A stretch of DNA of 64,000 bases from Martelella mediterranea (lineage in GTDB: Bacteria; Pseudomonadota; Alphaproteobacteria; Rhizobiales; Rhizobiaceae), in contig PVUG01000005.1 of NCBI GenBank assembly GCA_003001975.1, positions 124,001 to 188,000 of the forward strand, given 5' to 3'. The notes under the pieces were generated by a model that saw only the letters and a program-made list of their open reading frames with translations, made no database searches and was not told where the DNA came from. The position numbers and the translations under genes are program-made. Shown here piece after piece: positions 45,514 through 52,962 of this stretch (positions within the stretch are counted from its first letter, which is position 1; every line of letters starts with the position of its first letter).

Positions 45514-47450
45514 CAGAACGGCCCTCCTGCAAGCATGCCCCGCGCCCGGGCGTTTTCCTGTAGGCGCTTGTCGACAGCAGCATCGATCTGTTTGCGGAAT
45601 TCCCGGCCCATCGCTGCCGCGTCCCTGGGATCGGTGCCTTCCGGTACCGATACGTTGATATCGCCAATGTTGACCGAGCTGATCACCGCGCCAGCAGACG
45701 ACGATGACTGCACCGTGCCAAGCCTGTGATTGGGGATGATCTCGCCGCCGCGCGGCAGCTTCAGGATCTCCGGGCCACGTTCACCAACCAGCGCCATGCC
45801 GCCCTGGGTGAAGTTCGTGCCCGTGGCATGCGCCGGCAGAAAACCACTAAGCAGGCCGCCACCGAACAGACCGCCAAGCGGCCCGTCGCCGAACAACGCG
45901 GCCTGCGCTGCCGCCTCGATCAGTTTGTTGATCAGTGTATCGAGGGCTGCATTGCCCGTTTCAATCGCCGGCACCAACGCCATAAAGCTGTCGCGCGCCG
46001 TGTCGCGGAAGAAATCGGCAGTGTCGGCTGCAGCCTCCTGCTTGTCTTTCTGTTCCTCGATTGCAAGCGTCAGTTCCCGGATCGAGGCCTTTTCCGCATC
46101 GGTCGCTGCGGTTCCCGCGCGCCGCAGGTTCTCGAACACCTTTTTCTGGTCTGCCGTCATTTCAGACATCTGCAGTTCGTCCTGCAGCGCCTGAATGAGT
46201 TTTTCGACAGCCTCGCGCTCCCGATCAATCGCGGTAGAAGAAGAACCGCCACCGGCTTTACCGCCGGTCCGGCGCGATGTTTTACGCGCCGCCTTGGCAT
46301 CAATAGTCTCCTGCGCCTTCTGCTTCAGAAGATCTTCAGTGTAATAGGCGCCGGCCGTCTCGTATTGCCCGCGCAGTGAATTGATTTCGCGTTCAAGTGC
46401 AAGCTGTTCCGTGGTCAGGCTATTCTGACGATCGATCTCCTGCGTGATGGCAGATGAAGCATCGAGCTGCTTGCGCAGTTCTTCATTATTTGCGTCGATT
46501 TCTTCCTGTGTCGCTCCCGGATTGACACGCCCGCCTTTCACCACGCCAAGATCACTGTCACCAGGCCTCATACTCGCCAGCGATCCCATCATCTCGCCGG
46601 CATTGCGGATATTCTCCATCTCGCGCGGGATTTTCATCAAAATGGCGGTAAATTCATCAATGCTCACCCAAAGGTCGCCCATAAGACTGGCAATATCGAC
46701 GAGCGCACCTTTCACATTGGTGCCGATCACCAGCGCCATCGTTTCCCATGCCGCATTAATGTCATTGGCCTTACTCAGCAGTTCATCGTCCATGACGGCG
46801 CCCATATCACGGGCTTCCTGGCGGGCGTCGGCGATGCTCTGGACGGATTCATCCATTAACGACGAAAACTGTTCGGCAGCAGTTCCACCAAAGACTTCAT
46901 CCAGAACCCGGATCTGTGCCGCCCGATCCAATAGCCTGATCTTCCCGATCAAGGTGTCGAACATAGCGGCAGGATCGCGCAGCATTCGTGTCAGATCGCG
47001 CGCGTTCACGCCAAGCCGTTTAAAGGACTCAGCAGCACTGCCACCGCCAGTCTTGACGAACTCATCGGCCCGAAGCTGCATTTCCTTCAGGCCATCAGTC
47101 AGGGCGTTGAGCTCGATCCGGCTCTTGACGGCCGCGTAACGCAGCTCCTGGAATACTTCAAAATCAACGCCGGCCGTTTTGGCGGCCTTGCCGAGATCGG
47201 CCACGGCGTTGACAGCCTTCTGGGTTTCGCTGACCATCACTCCGAGCCCGAGGGAGGCGGCAAGCCCCGCCGGACCGCCCCGCAATACCCCGAATATTCC
47301 GTCCAGCCCGCCGACCTTCTTCTTGATCGACATGAACGAACTGGCCGTATCATTGGCCGCGGTGCGCGCCTGCATCCGGATCCGGGTCATCGCCGTCTTG
47401 AACTCACGATCATCCGCACCGATTTTGACAGGAATATCCGGTCTGCTCAT
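45513..47450 (-). CDS. Tail length tape measure protein H-like
   Basis: A 645-residue helical protein that sets tail length. The N-terminus (IPVKIGADDREFKTAMTRIRMQ), the long heptad-rich centre (LSKANDINAAWETMALVIG) and the C-terminus (GTNFTQGGMALVGERGPEIL, LPRGGEIIPNHR) are typical. A hydrophobic Gly-rich stretch near residues 50-75 and another near 535-555 may insert into the host membrane. At 645 residues it is short compared with lambda H (853), so a shorter tail is predicted. Confidence 0.88.
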   Translation of the reverse strand: MSRPDIPVKIGADDREFKTAMTRIRMQARTAANDTASSFMSIKKKVGGLDGIFGVLRGGPAGLAASLGLGVMVSETQKAVNAVADLGKAAKTAGVDFEVFQELRYAAVKSRIELNALTDGLKEMQLRADEFVKTGGGSAAESFKRLGVNARDLTRMLRDPAAMFDTLIGKIRLLDRAAQIRVLDEVFGGTAAEQFSSLMDESVQSIADARQEARDMGAVMDDELLSKANDINAAWETMALVIGTNVKGALVDIASLMGDLWVSIDEFTAILMKIPREMENIRNAGEMMGSLASMRPGDSDLGVVKGGRVNPGATQEEIDANNEELRKQLDASSAITQEIDRQNSLTTEQLALEREINSLRGQYETAGAYYTEDLLKQKAQETIDAKAARKTSRRTGGKAGGGSSSTAIDREREAVEKLIQALQDELQMSEMTADQKKVFENLRRAGTAATDAEKASIRELTLAIEEQKDKQEAAADTADFFRDTARDSFMALVPAIETGNAALDTLINKLIEAAAQAALFGDGPLGGLFGGGLLSGFLPAHATGTNFTQGGMALVGERGPEILKLPRGGEIIPNHRLGTVQSSSSAGAVISSVNIGDINVSVPEGTDPRDAAAMGREFRKQIDAAVDKRLQENARARGMLAGGPF

Positions 47451-48081
47451 CTGCTGTCAGCCTTCTGACGAATGGATTTTTGCGGGCCATGGCTGGAAAC
47501 GATCTCGCGGATCCGCGTGCGGCTGACAGGGGAAGCCTGCGAGGACTTGCCCGTTACGCCGGCAATGGCCATGGAGAGTTCCAAGGGTGTTGCAGCCCAG
47601 AACGTGGCTGGCGACCAGCCGAGACGCTCGGACGCCACCGCCATTTCGAACAGCGCCCTGACGTGATCGGCAATCAGGACGCTGTCTGAGGCTTTTTTCC
47701 GGTGACGGCCGCCTCCACGTCTTCCAGAGGCGACGATGTTTCGCGCAGTGAATTGCCCGCCTCGATATGGGCGGTCAGTGCCTGTTCGATACCGGTGCGC
47801 CAGTTCGCCTGATCGGCGGCCGAGATGTTCTTGCCCGACAGCACCCGGGCGGCGATAGCGGCCTGCGCATCGTCATCATCGGCAACGGCAAGGCAGCGGA
47901 TCGCGCAGGAAACCGCAAAGGGCTCGAAGCCGAGCAGGCGCTGATAGATTTCGTCCATCGTGCGCGCGCCGATTGCCTGCGACAGGCGCATCAGGCCGGC
48001 AAAGGTGACGGCGACAACAAAGCTTTCACTGCCGATCGTGATCGCCGCCTCGCCGCGCAGTTCATTGGCAAACGCGCTCAT
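47447..48081 (-). CDS. Tail assembly chaperone GT fusion made by -1 frameshift
   Basis: This entry is the predicted ~211-residue frameshift product. Ribosomes read the G frame from 48081 to the A-AAA-AAG slippery site at 47692-47698, slip back one base, and continue (ASDSVLIADHVRALF) into MAVASERLGWSPATFWAATP, a tail assembly chaperone motif, to the stop at 47447. In lambda the G and GT proteins coat the tape measure protein and recruit tail tube subunits. The T-like part has no good start of its own and its end overlaps the tape measure start by 4 bp. Confidence 0.88.
47674..48081 (-). CDS. Tail assembly chaperone G-like (unshifted product)
   Basis: A 135-residue protein of the gene transfer agent gp10/lambda G type. 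RGEAAITIGSESFVVAVTFAGLMRLSQAIGA and YQRLLGFEPFAV fit the family. It ends (TGKKPQTAS) just after the slippery run, as G does. It starts with TGATG overlap to the tail tube gene. Needed in excess over the shifted form. Confidence 0.85.
   Translation of the reverse strand: MSAFANELRGEAAITIGSESFVVAVTFAGLMRLSQAIGARTMDEIYQRLLGFEPFAVSCAIRCLAVADDDDAQAAIAARVLSGKNISAADQANWRTGIEQALTAHIEAGNSLRETSSPLEDVEAAVTGKKPQTAS
47692..47698 (-). other. Programmed -1 ribosomal frameshift site A-AAA-AAG
   Basis: In the G frame the codons are GGA AAA AAG, giving the heptamer A AAA AAG, the most slippery -1 signal known in E. coli. It lies six codons before the G stop and is exactly in phase to join the T-like frame. 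Confidence 0.88.
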
Positions 48082-48497
48082 CAGGCAGCCGCCGCAAAGG
48101 CAACGTCCTGCTGGAAGACACCAGCCAGATCGCAGGTGAGTTCCCCGGTTTTATCGCCCTGGAAGTTCGCCGATAGCATGGTCATCAGCCCCTCGAACGT
48201 TCCCACTGAGGGCACGGAAACCTGATATTCCGCCTTTGTCTGGTTCAAGACGTCATTCAGAACAAGCGCCTGCGTCGCCGAACTCACATAGGCGCCCGAT
48301 CCCGACCAACGCACGGACTGGACGCCGCCGATGGAGGAATAGTGCAGAACACCACCCGGATCCGTGCAATCCGGTTTCGTCGTATCGACCTCCTCATTGT
48401 TGATATTGAGCGAGCGCTGCTCGACAACGCAGACGATATCAAACTCCTCTGTCGCGTCATTCTTGCGCTTGATGATCAGTTCGCGGCCAAGTGCCAT
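48081..48497 (-). CDS. Major tail tube protein
   Basis: A 138-residue protein of the TP901-1/gene transfer agent tail tube class. MALGRELIIKRKND, a central strand-rich region and LMTMLSANFQGDKTGELTCD fit the family; it sits directly upstream of the G/GT genes as expected for the tube subunit. Confidence 0.82.
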   Translation of the reverse strand: MALGRELIIKRKNDATEEFDIVCVVEQRSLNINNEEVDTTKPDCTDPGGVLHYSSIGGVQSVRWSGSGAYVSSATQALVLNDVLNQTKAEYQVSVPSVGTFEGLMTMLSANFQGDKTGELTCDLAGVFQQDVAFAAAA

Positions 48498-48525
48498 GGC
48501 AAATTCCTTTCAGGGAGAAATGCGC

Positions 48526-48780
48526 TCACCAGAGCGCAACGATGTTTCCGGCCGTGGTGCCGGTTTCTTTGACGCGGACGTAAACGCCCATCACATAGCC
48601 AACGGGATGGTTTTTCAGCGTCACTTCCGTGCCACCAAGGGTCACGCCGCAAAGATCACCCTCAGCGCCCAGATAGAGTGTCGCGGCCTGCGGCAGGTCA
48701 GCATTGTCATCCGGCACGACAGGCGCACCGAACCAGAAGGGCTGGTCGAGACCGCCTTTTTTTGAGGTGGGATTCATCAT
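48526..48780 (-). CDS. Small beta-rich structural protein (spike-base-like domain)
   Basis: An 84-residue protein between the tail completion and tail tube genes. The end VYVRVKETGTTAGNIVAL resembles the end of the spike-base-like protein at 44801 (TGTTASEIVAL), and TLYLGAEGDLCGVTLGG resembles its strand pattern. It is probably a small structural or decoration protein. Confidence 0.6.
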   Translation of the reverse strand: MMNPTSKKGGLDQPFWFGAPVVPDDNADLPQAATLYLGAEGDLCGVTLGGTEVTLKNHPVGYVMGVYVRVKETGTTAGNIVALW

Positions 48781-48789
48781 ATTTTCCGC

Positions 48790-49254
48790 TTAGAACGACA
48801 CTGTTTCAGGATCAGACGCTACCGATTTGTATTCCGCCACGAACGTCAGCGCCCCGATGCCAAGTGCAATCCCGGTTGCCCGGTCGATAAAGCTGCGGCT
48901 TTCCGACAGCGTCAGCTCAATCACCAGCCCGTCAAGCTTGATCGCATGTCCGAGCGCGACCTCAACCAACACGGCGATCCGGTCGAACTCGATATCCGGT
49001 TCCTCGGCCTTGAAGTGCGCAATCACATCGATCGGCAGGCGCCGGTCGTAGCCATCCTCGCCATTCGGCCCGGCGCAGGGCCGGAGTTCAGCCGTTTCCT
49101 GATGTTCTGCCCAGGTGACGGTCAGCGCCGGAAGCAGGCTTTCGCGGATGGCGCTGGTGCGCGCCCGCTTGACCTTGCCCTCACCGGCAAATTCGGGAAT
49201 GGCGGATAGTCGGCCGAGGATCGCATCGAAGATTTGGGTGCGGAGGTGCGCCAT
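48790..49254 (-). CDS. Tail terminator/completion protein, U-like
   Basis: A 154-residue protein in the position of lambda gpU, between the head-tail connector and the tube protein. AHLRTQIFDAILGRLSAIP at the start and an alternating strand pattern after it are compatible with the U/tail completion fold. The ATG at 49254 forms TGATG with the upstream stop and is preferred over a start seven codons earlier. Confidence 0.65.
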   Translation of the reverse strand: MAHLRTQIFDAILGRLSAIPEFAGEGKVKRARTSAIRESLLPALTVTWAEHQETAELRPCAGPNGEDGYDRRLPIDVIAHFKAEEPDIEFDRIAVLVEVALGHAIKLDGLVIELTLSESRSFIDRATGIALGIGALTFVAEYKSVASDPETVSF

Positions 49255-49589
49255 CAGATATCGCCTCGCAGCCAAATTTTCAGCATGGCGCGGCCGTCGT
49301 CGGTGACATTGCGGATACCGTAGGCCGTGCCGCCAATGGTGACGGTATCCCGCTCGCTTTCAAGGTCTTCAAGCCCGACCGCCGGAACCGAAAGCACATG
49401 GGTGACGGCCTCAACATCCTGCCGGCCGAATTCATCGGCAAGCTCGAGCTCGCGTTTCTGCCGGAGGATCCCGCGCACCGGATCCGGAAGACCGATTCCG
49501 TCCACGGTGAACAGGCAATCGACGTTGCCGAACGTGCCGGCGAAGGCCTCGCCCATGCCGGCAAAGATCGCCGGCCGTTCGATCCTCAT
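49254..49589 (-). CDS. Head-tail attachment protein, FII-like
   Basis: A 111-residue connector protein. FGNVDCLFTVDGIGLPDPVRGILRQ and DTVTIGGTAYGIRNVTDDGRAM follow the pattern of lambda gpFII, which caps the filled head and binds the tail. Overlaps its neighbours by 1 and 4 bases. Confidence 0.75.
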   Translation of the reverse strand: MRIERPAIFAGMGEAFAGTFGNVDCLFTVDGIGLPDPVRGILRQKRELELADEFGRQDVEAVTHVLSVPAVGLEDLESERDTVTIGGTAYGIRNVTDDGRAMLKIWLRGDI

Positions 49590-49996
49590 GTCTTGTCCTT
49601 TGCCTTGTCGTCATCGGCCACCGCTTGCAGTTTCTTCAACTCACCGGCCAACGTGGCATTGTCCTCGGAAAGCTGATCGCGTTCTTCGGTGACGGCCTTC
49701 AGCTTTTCGGTCAGTTCGCCAACCTCCTCGCTGCCATCGGTTTTGTCCGCCAGCGCATCGCGTTCTTCGGTCAGCGCCGCGACACGATCGGCGAGCGTGT
49801 CCCGCTCTTCCGTCAGTGCGGCAATCCGCTTGTCGATCGTCGTGTCGGACGCCTTGCGCCACTTGCCGAACACGCTCTCGAGATTATCGGCATCGGCTTC
49901 ACTGAGGCCGTTTTTCGAGACCGGCACATCCTCACCCGGGGCATAAGTCTTGCCACCGATCTTCACTGTCGTGTTGAACTTGCGTGTATTCACCAT
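49586..49996 (-). CDS. Coiled-coil protein in the FI position
   Basis: A 136-residue protein between the capsid and FII genes. Residues 1-45 are a small domain (NTTVKIGGKTYAPGEDVPV). Residues 55-125 are near-exact coiled-coil repeats (AALTEERDTLADRV, AALTEERDALADKT, AVTEERDQLSED). In lambda this slot holds FI, which helps the terminase find the prohead; functional equivalence is inference from position. Confidence 0.7.
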   Translation of the reverse strand: MVNTRKFNTTVKIGGKTYAPGEDVPVSKNGLSEADADNLESVFGKWRKASDTTIDKRIAALTEERDTLADRVAALTEERDALADKTDGSEEVGELTEKLKAVTEERDQLSEDNATLAGELKKLQAVADDDKAKDKT

Positions 49997-50053
49997 TGTT
50001 TTTGCTCCATTATTGTCTTTTTTGGGTGGGCGACTTTCGTCGCCCGACCCTGA

Positions 50054-51085
50054 TCAGCGAACAAGCGCAAACAGGCTGGCGTTCGGTTCCGGCGCGATCG
50101 GCAGCGGGGCTGCCTGCGTCTGGAGGATGGTGCGCGAAGGGTTCTTCTCCCGCCACATGTCGGGGAAACGTTCCATCGGCACGAGCGCCTGGTCATCGAG
50201 AATGGCGCCATAGCCGAAGTGGCCCATGAACCCCTGCGGATCGAGAATGCCGACGCCATAGCTGGGCCAGAAATTGCTTTTAACACCGCCTGCCGTGTAG
50301 CCCTGCGAGTACTGCAGGAAGGTGGTCTCGCCGACCTGACCGAGCACGGCGGAATACTTGCCCTCGGCGCCCGTCGACACCGGACCGAACTCCATGGAGC
50401 CGCTCGCCTGCCGGCGAATGTCGAGAAGCTTCTGGAAGCGTTCGGAGCGCTTCAGCAGCGTTGCCGCCCCCGGGCCGAGCGTCACCTCGCGGGCGGTAAA
50501 GCCATCGGTGATCGCCAGAAGATCGATCCAGTTTTCGATATCGTCGTAAGGGTCGACACCGCTCTCGCCCCAGCGGGCAGCACCCGAAAGCGCAATGGTG
50601 AGTTCGGGCGCGCGCTGGTAGTTGACCGTCTGGGTCGGATAGTTCTCCCCCTCGACAATCACCCGGCCCGTGCGCAGGACTTCCGAACACATCAGCTCCT
50701 CGCGCCGGGTGATGCGCATGTCCTGGTCATCGAGGATCTGGGCGATGTTTTGAGCATAGCGCTGTTCGGGCGAGACCGCGCCGCCGGGCTGTTCGCCGGG
50801 CATGCGGATCAGATTGCCGGAGGGCCGCAGCGTGTTTTGCGGCTTCACATAGGCCGGCTTCAGGCTGGTCGCCGTAAACCCGCGATTGGCCGCATCCTTG
50901 CCCGGCACGTCCGGATGGACGAACGGCGCGAGCTCGCGATCGGGCAGGATCCGGTCAAAGACGATTTCCTCCTGTTCGGAGAGAACCGTGGTGGGGAAGT
51001 AGCGATTGCGCAGAAAGGCTTCCGGCCGGTCGCGCGGCGGCAGAACCGTTACCAGTTCCGCCGTATTCAGAAGAAGTTCACTCAT
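50054..51085 (-). CDS. Major capsid protein, lambda E-like
   Basis: A 343-residue capsid protein. ELVTVLPPRDRPEAFLRNRYFP at the start, FDRILPDRELAPFVHPDVPG and GYGAILDDQALVPMERFPDMW are characteristic of the phage major capsid E family. It follows the decoration protein gene, as in lambda. Confidence 0.93.
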   Translation of the reverse strand: MSELLLNTAELVTVLPPRDRPEAFLRNRYFPTTVLSEQEEIVFDRILPDRELAPFVHPDVPGKDAANRGFTATSLKPAYVKPQNTLRPSGNLIRMPGEQPGGAVSPEQRYAQNIAQILDDQDMRITRREELMCSEVLRTGRVIVEGENYPTQTVNYQRAPELTIALSGAARWGESGVDPYDDIENWIDLLAITDGFTAREVTLGPGAATLLKRSERFQKLLDIRRQASGSMEFGPVSTGAEGKYSAVLGQVGETTFLQYSQGYTAGGVKSNFWPSYGVGILDPQGFMGHFGYGAILDDQALVPMERFPDMWREKNPSRTILQTQAAPLPIAPEPNASLFALVR

Positions 51086-51125
51086 AGCATTGATTTCCTG
51101 TTTCTTTCAGGGGTGGCGGATTGGC

Positions 51126-51482
51126 TTAGTCGAGCCTGCGCACGAAGAGTGCGGCCCCCTTGCGGCGGAAAGCCTGCTCGACGCTTGCAGCGTCATGACC
51201 GGCGCCGAAGGTGAGCTTTGCGGCGTCAACTGCCGCGCCAAAATAGGCCTGCGCTTCCACGTCGCCGCCCGAGGCATCGACATCAAAGGCAAGGATGCAG
51301 TCGGGATCTTGCGAGCCGTTATCCGCGGCAGCCTGCGACAGCGTGTGCTTGCTGTTCGCCGTGATCTCGCCAAGCACCGCGCCGCGCTTCAGGTCTTGTC
51401 CACTGGCGATGGTGACAGTGCGGGTGACGACCTGAACGTCGCCGACGATCAGGTCATTGGGGGCAAAGCTTGCCGTTTCCAT
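51126..51482 (-). CDS. Head decoration protein, lambda D-like
   Basis: A 118-residue protein that trims and stabilises the expanded capsid. APNDLIVGDVQVVTRTVTIASGQDLKRGAVLGEI is the family core. The ATG at 51482 is chosen because GGAGA lies nine bases upstream; the earlier in-frame GTG has no space for a ribosome binding site. Confidence 0.88.
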   Translation of the reverse strand: METASFAPNDLIVGDVQVVTRTVTIASGQDLKRGAVLGEITANSKHTLSQAAADNGSQDPDCILAFDVDASGGDVEAQAYFGAAVDAAKLTFGAGHDAASVEQAFRRKGAALFVRRLD

Positions 51483-51487
51483 GGGTC

Positions 51488-52048
51488 TCACTCTCCGGTG
51501 TTGCGGCGGCCATGCCGCGCGTTGATGGCGCCGCCGACAGCTGCCAGCAGCGATTGACGTTCGGAAGCGGCAGAAGGTGCGCCGCCGGCGCCGAGCTTCG
51601 GCGTCTTGCCCGCCATGCGATCGGCAAGGCGATTGCCGCCCGTTGACGCCGAAGGGGTCGAGGCATTCAGGATCGCGCTTGCCTCTTTGGCCGAGTAGGC
51701 CGTCGAGAACGCCAGATGACCGGCAAGCTCGGCATTGGCCGAAGCCTTCGGATGCGTCAGGATCGCCTGGATCCGGGAGCGTTCATCGGCGCGGGCCGAG
51801 GCATTCGCCGAGACAGGTTTTTCGTCCTCGCCCTCGGGATCGTCGCTTTTGGGATTATCACCGGGCGCGCCCTCACCTTCGGCGTCCGGATCTGGATCAT
51901 CCGCCTCGGCCTCGGGGTCCTTCTTCCCGTTTTCGAGCTCTTCTTCCGGGTTTTCCTTTTCCGGATCGTCTTCCATCCGGTTTCCGGCCCTGCCGCCGCG
52001 CATGGCAGCGAGCACGCTTGCGGACAGGCCGCGCGTGACATTCGACAT
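51488..52048 (-). CDS. Head scaffolding protein, Nu3-like
   Basis: A 186-residue acidic protein. Residues 25-80 are almost entirely Asp/Glu/Pro (DDPEKENPEEELENGKKDPE) and the second half is helical and Ala-rich. It lies between the capsid protease and decoration genes, exactly where lambda has nu3, but as a separate gene with its own Shine-Dalgarno (AAAGGA). It should guide prohead assembly and then be degraded by the protease. Confidence 0.7.
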   Translation of the reverse strand: MSNVTRGLSASVLAAMRGGRAGNRMEDDPEKENPEEELENGKKDPEAEADDPDPDAEGEGAPGDNPKSDDPEGEDEKPVSANASARADERSRIQAILTHPKASANAELAGHLAFSTAYSAKEASAILNASTPSASTGGNRLADRMAGKTPKLGAGGAPSAASERQSLLAAVGGAINARHGRRNTGE

Positions 52049-52073
52049 ATCGATTTCCTTTTGGTTGATCGTT

Positions 52074-52958
52074 TCAGGCCGCACGGCCCAGCTCAGCCCC
52101 GAAGGCAGCAAGCACCTGCGAGGGACGCGCAACGGCATCGGCAAGCCCGATCGAGACCGCCTTTGCGCCGCGATAGACGCCCGCCTCCGTGGCAAGCGCC
52201 TGCTCTTTCGAAAGCCGCCCGGCACGGAACCGGGCAACCGTCTCTGCGAATTCGACACGCAGCTCTTCCAGCTCGGAAAGCTCACGCGCCAGCACATCCT
52301 CGGGGATGGCCTCATAAGGATTGAGATCGGCCTTGTGCGCGCCGGCCTTCAGGATGGTGACGTTCAGCCCCTCCTTCTTCAGCCAGCCGCTGACATCGAC
52401 ATGAACCGAGACAACACCGATCGAGCCGCAAAGACCGGTCGAGGGCAGCACGATCTGCCGGGCCGCCGAGGCCAGAAGGTAACCTGCCGAACAGGCGTGA
52501 TCCGTCAAAACCGCGATCGTCGGTTTGACCTGCGACAGTTCGAAGATCTTTTCCGCACAATCGAAGGCGCCGGTGACCTCGCCGCCAAAACTGTCGACCT
52601 CGATCGCAACGGCCTTGATGCTGTCATCGGCGCGGCAGTCATCGGCCAGGATGCCGATCCCCTCATAGGAGGTCATGCCGCAGGACTTGCCGATCCAGCG
52701 CCCCTTGTTGACCAGCGAGCCCTCGATCTCGATCAGACCGATGCCATCCATCGGGCGTTCAACACCGCGATAGGTCCTCTCGCCCCAGTCATCGACGTCG
52801 GTTCTGATCTTCTCGCCGATCAGCCCCATCTGGCCCGCATCCCCGTCCGGCAGGCCGAGAACACGCGGGGCAAAAGCCCGGGCGATGGTGTCTGCCTTGG
52901 CAGGCTGCAGCATCAGCGGCGTGTTGAACATGCGGCTGGCGATTTCGGGATAGTTCAT
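52074..52958 (-). CDS. Capsid maturation protease, S49 family, C-like
   Basis: A 294-residue serine protease of the SppA/ClpP-like S49 class. GLIEIEGSLVNKG and AVAIEVDSFGGEVTGAFDCAEKI form the crotonase-like core. The nucleophile Ser is in HACSAGYLLASAA, and GSIGVVSVHVDVSGWLKKEG follows as usual. It cleaves scaffold and portal during head maturation. ATG 52958 lies four bases after the portal stop and has AAAGG upstream. Confidence 0.9.
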   Translation of the reverse strand: MNYPEIASRMFNTPLMLQPAKADTIARAFAPRVLGLPDGDAGQMGLIGEKIRTDVDDWGERTYRGVERPMDGIGLIEIEGSLVNKGRWIGKSCGMTSYEGIGILADDCRADDSIKAVAIEVDSFGGEVTGAFDCAEKIFELSQVKPTIAVLTDHACSAGYLLASAARQIVLPSTGLCGSIGVVSVHVDVSGWLKKEGLNVTILKAGAHKADLNPYEAIPEDVLARELSELEELRVEFAETVARFRAGRLSKEQALATEAGVYRGAKAVSIGLADAVARPSQVLAAFGAELGRAA

Positions 52959-52962
52959 GGCT

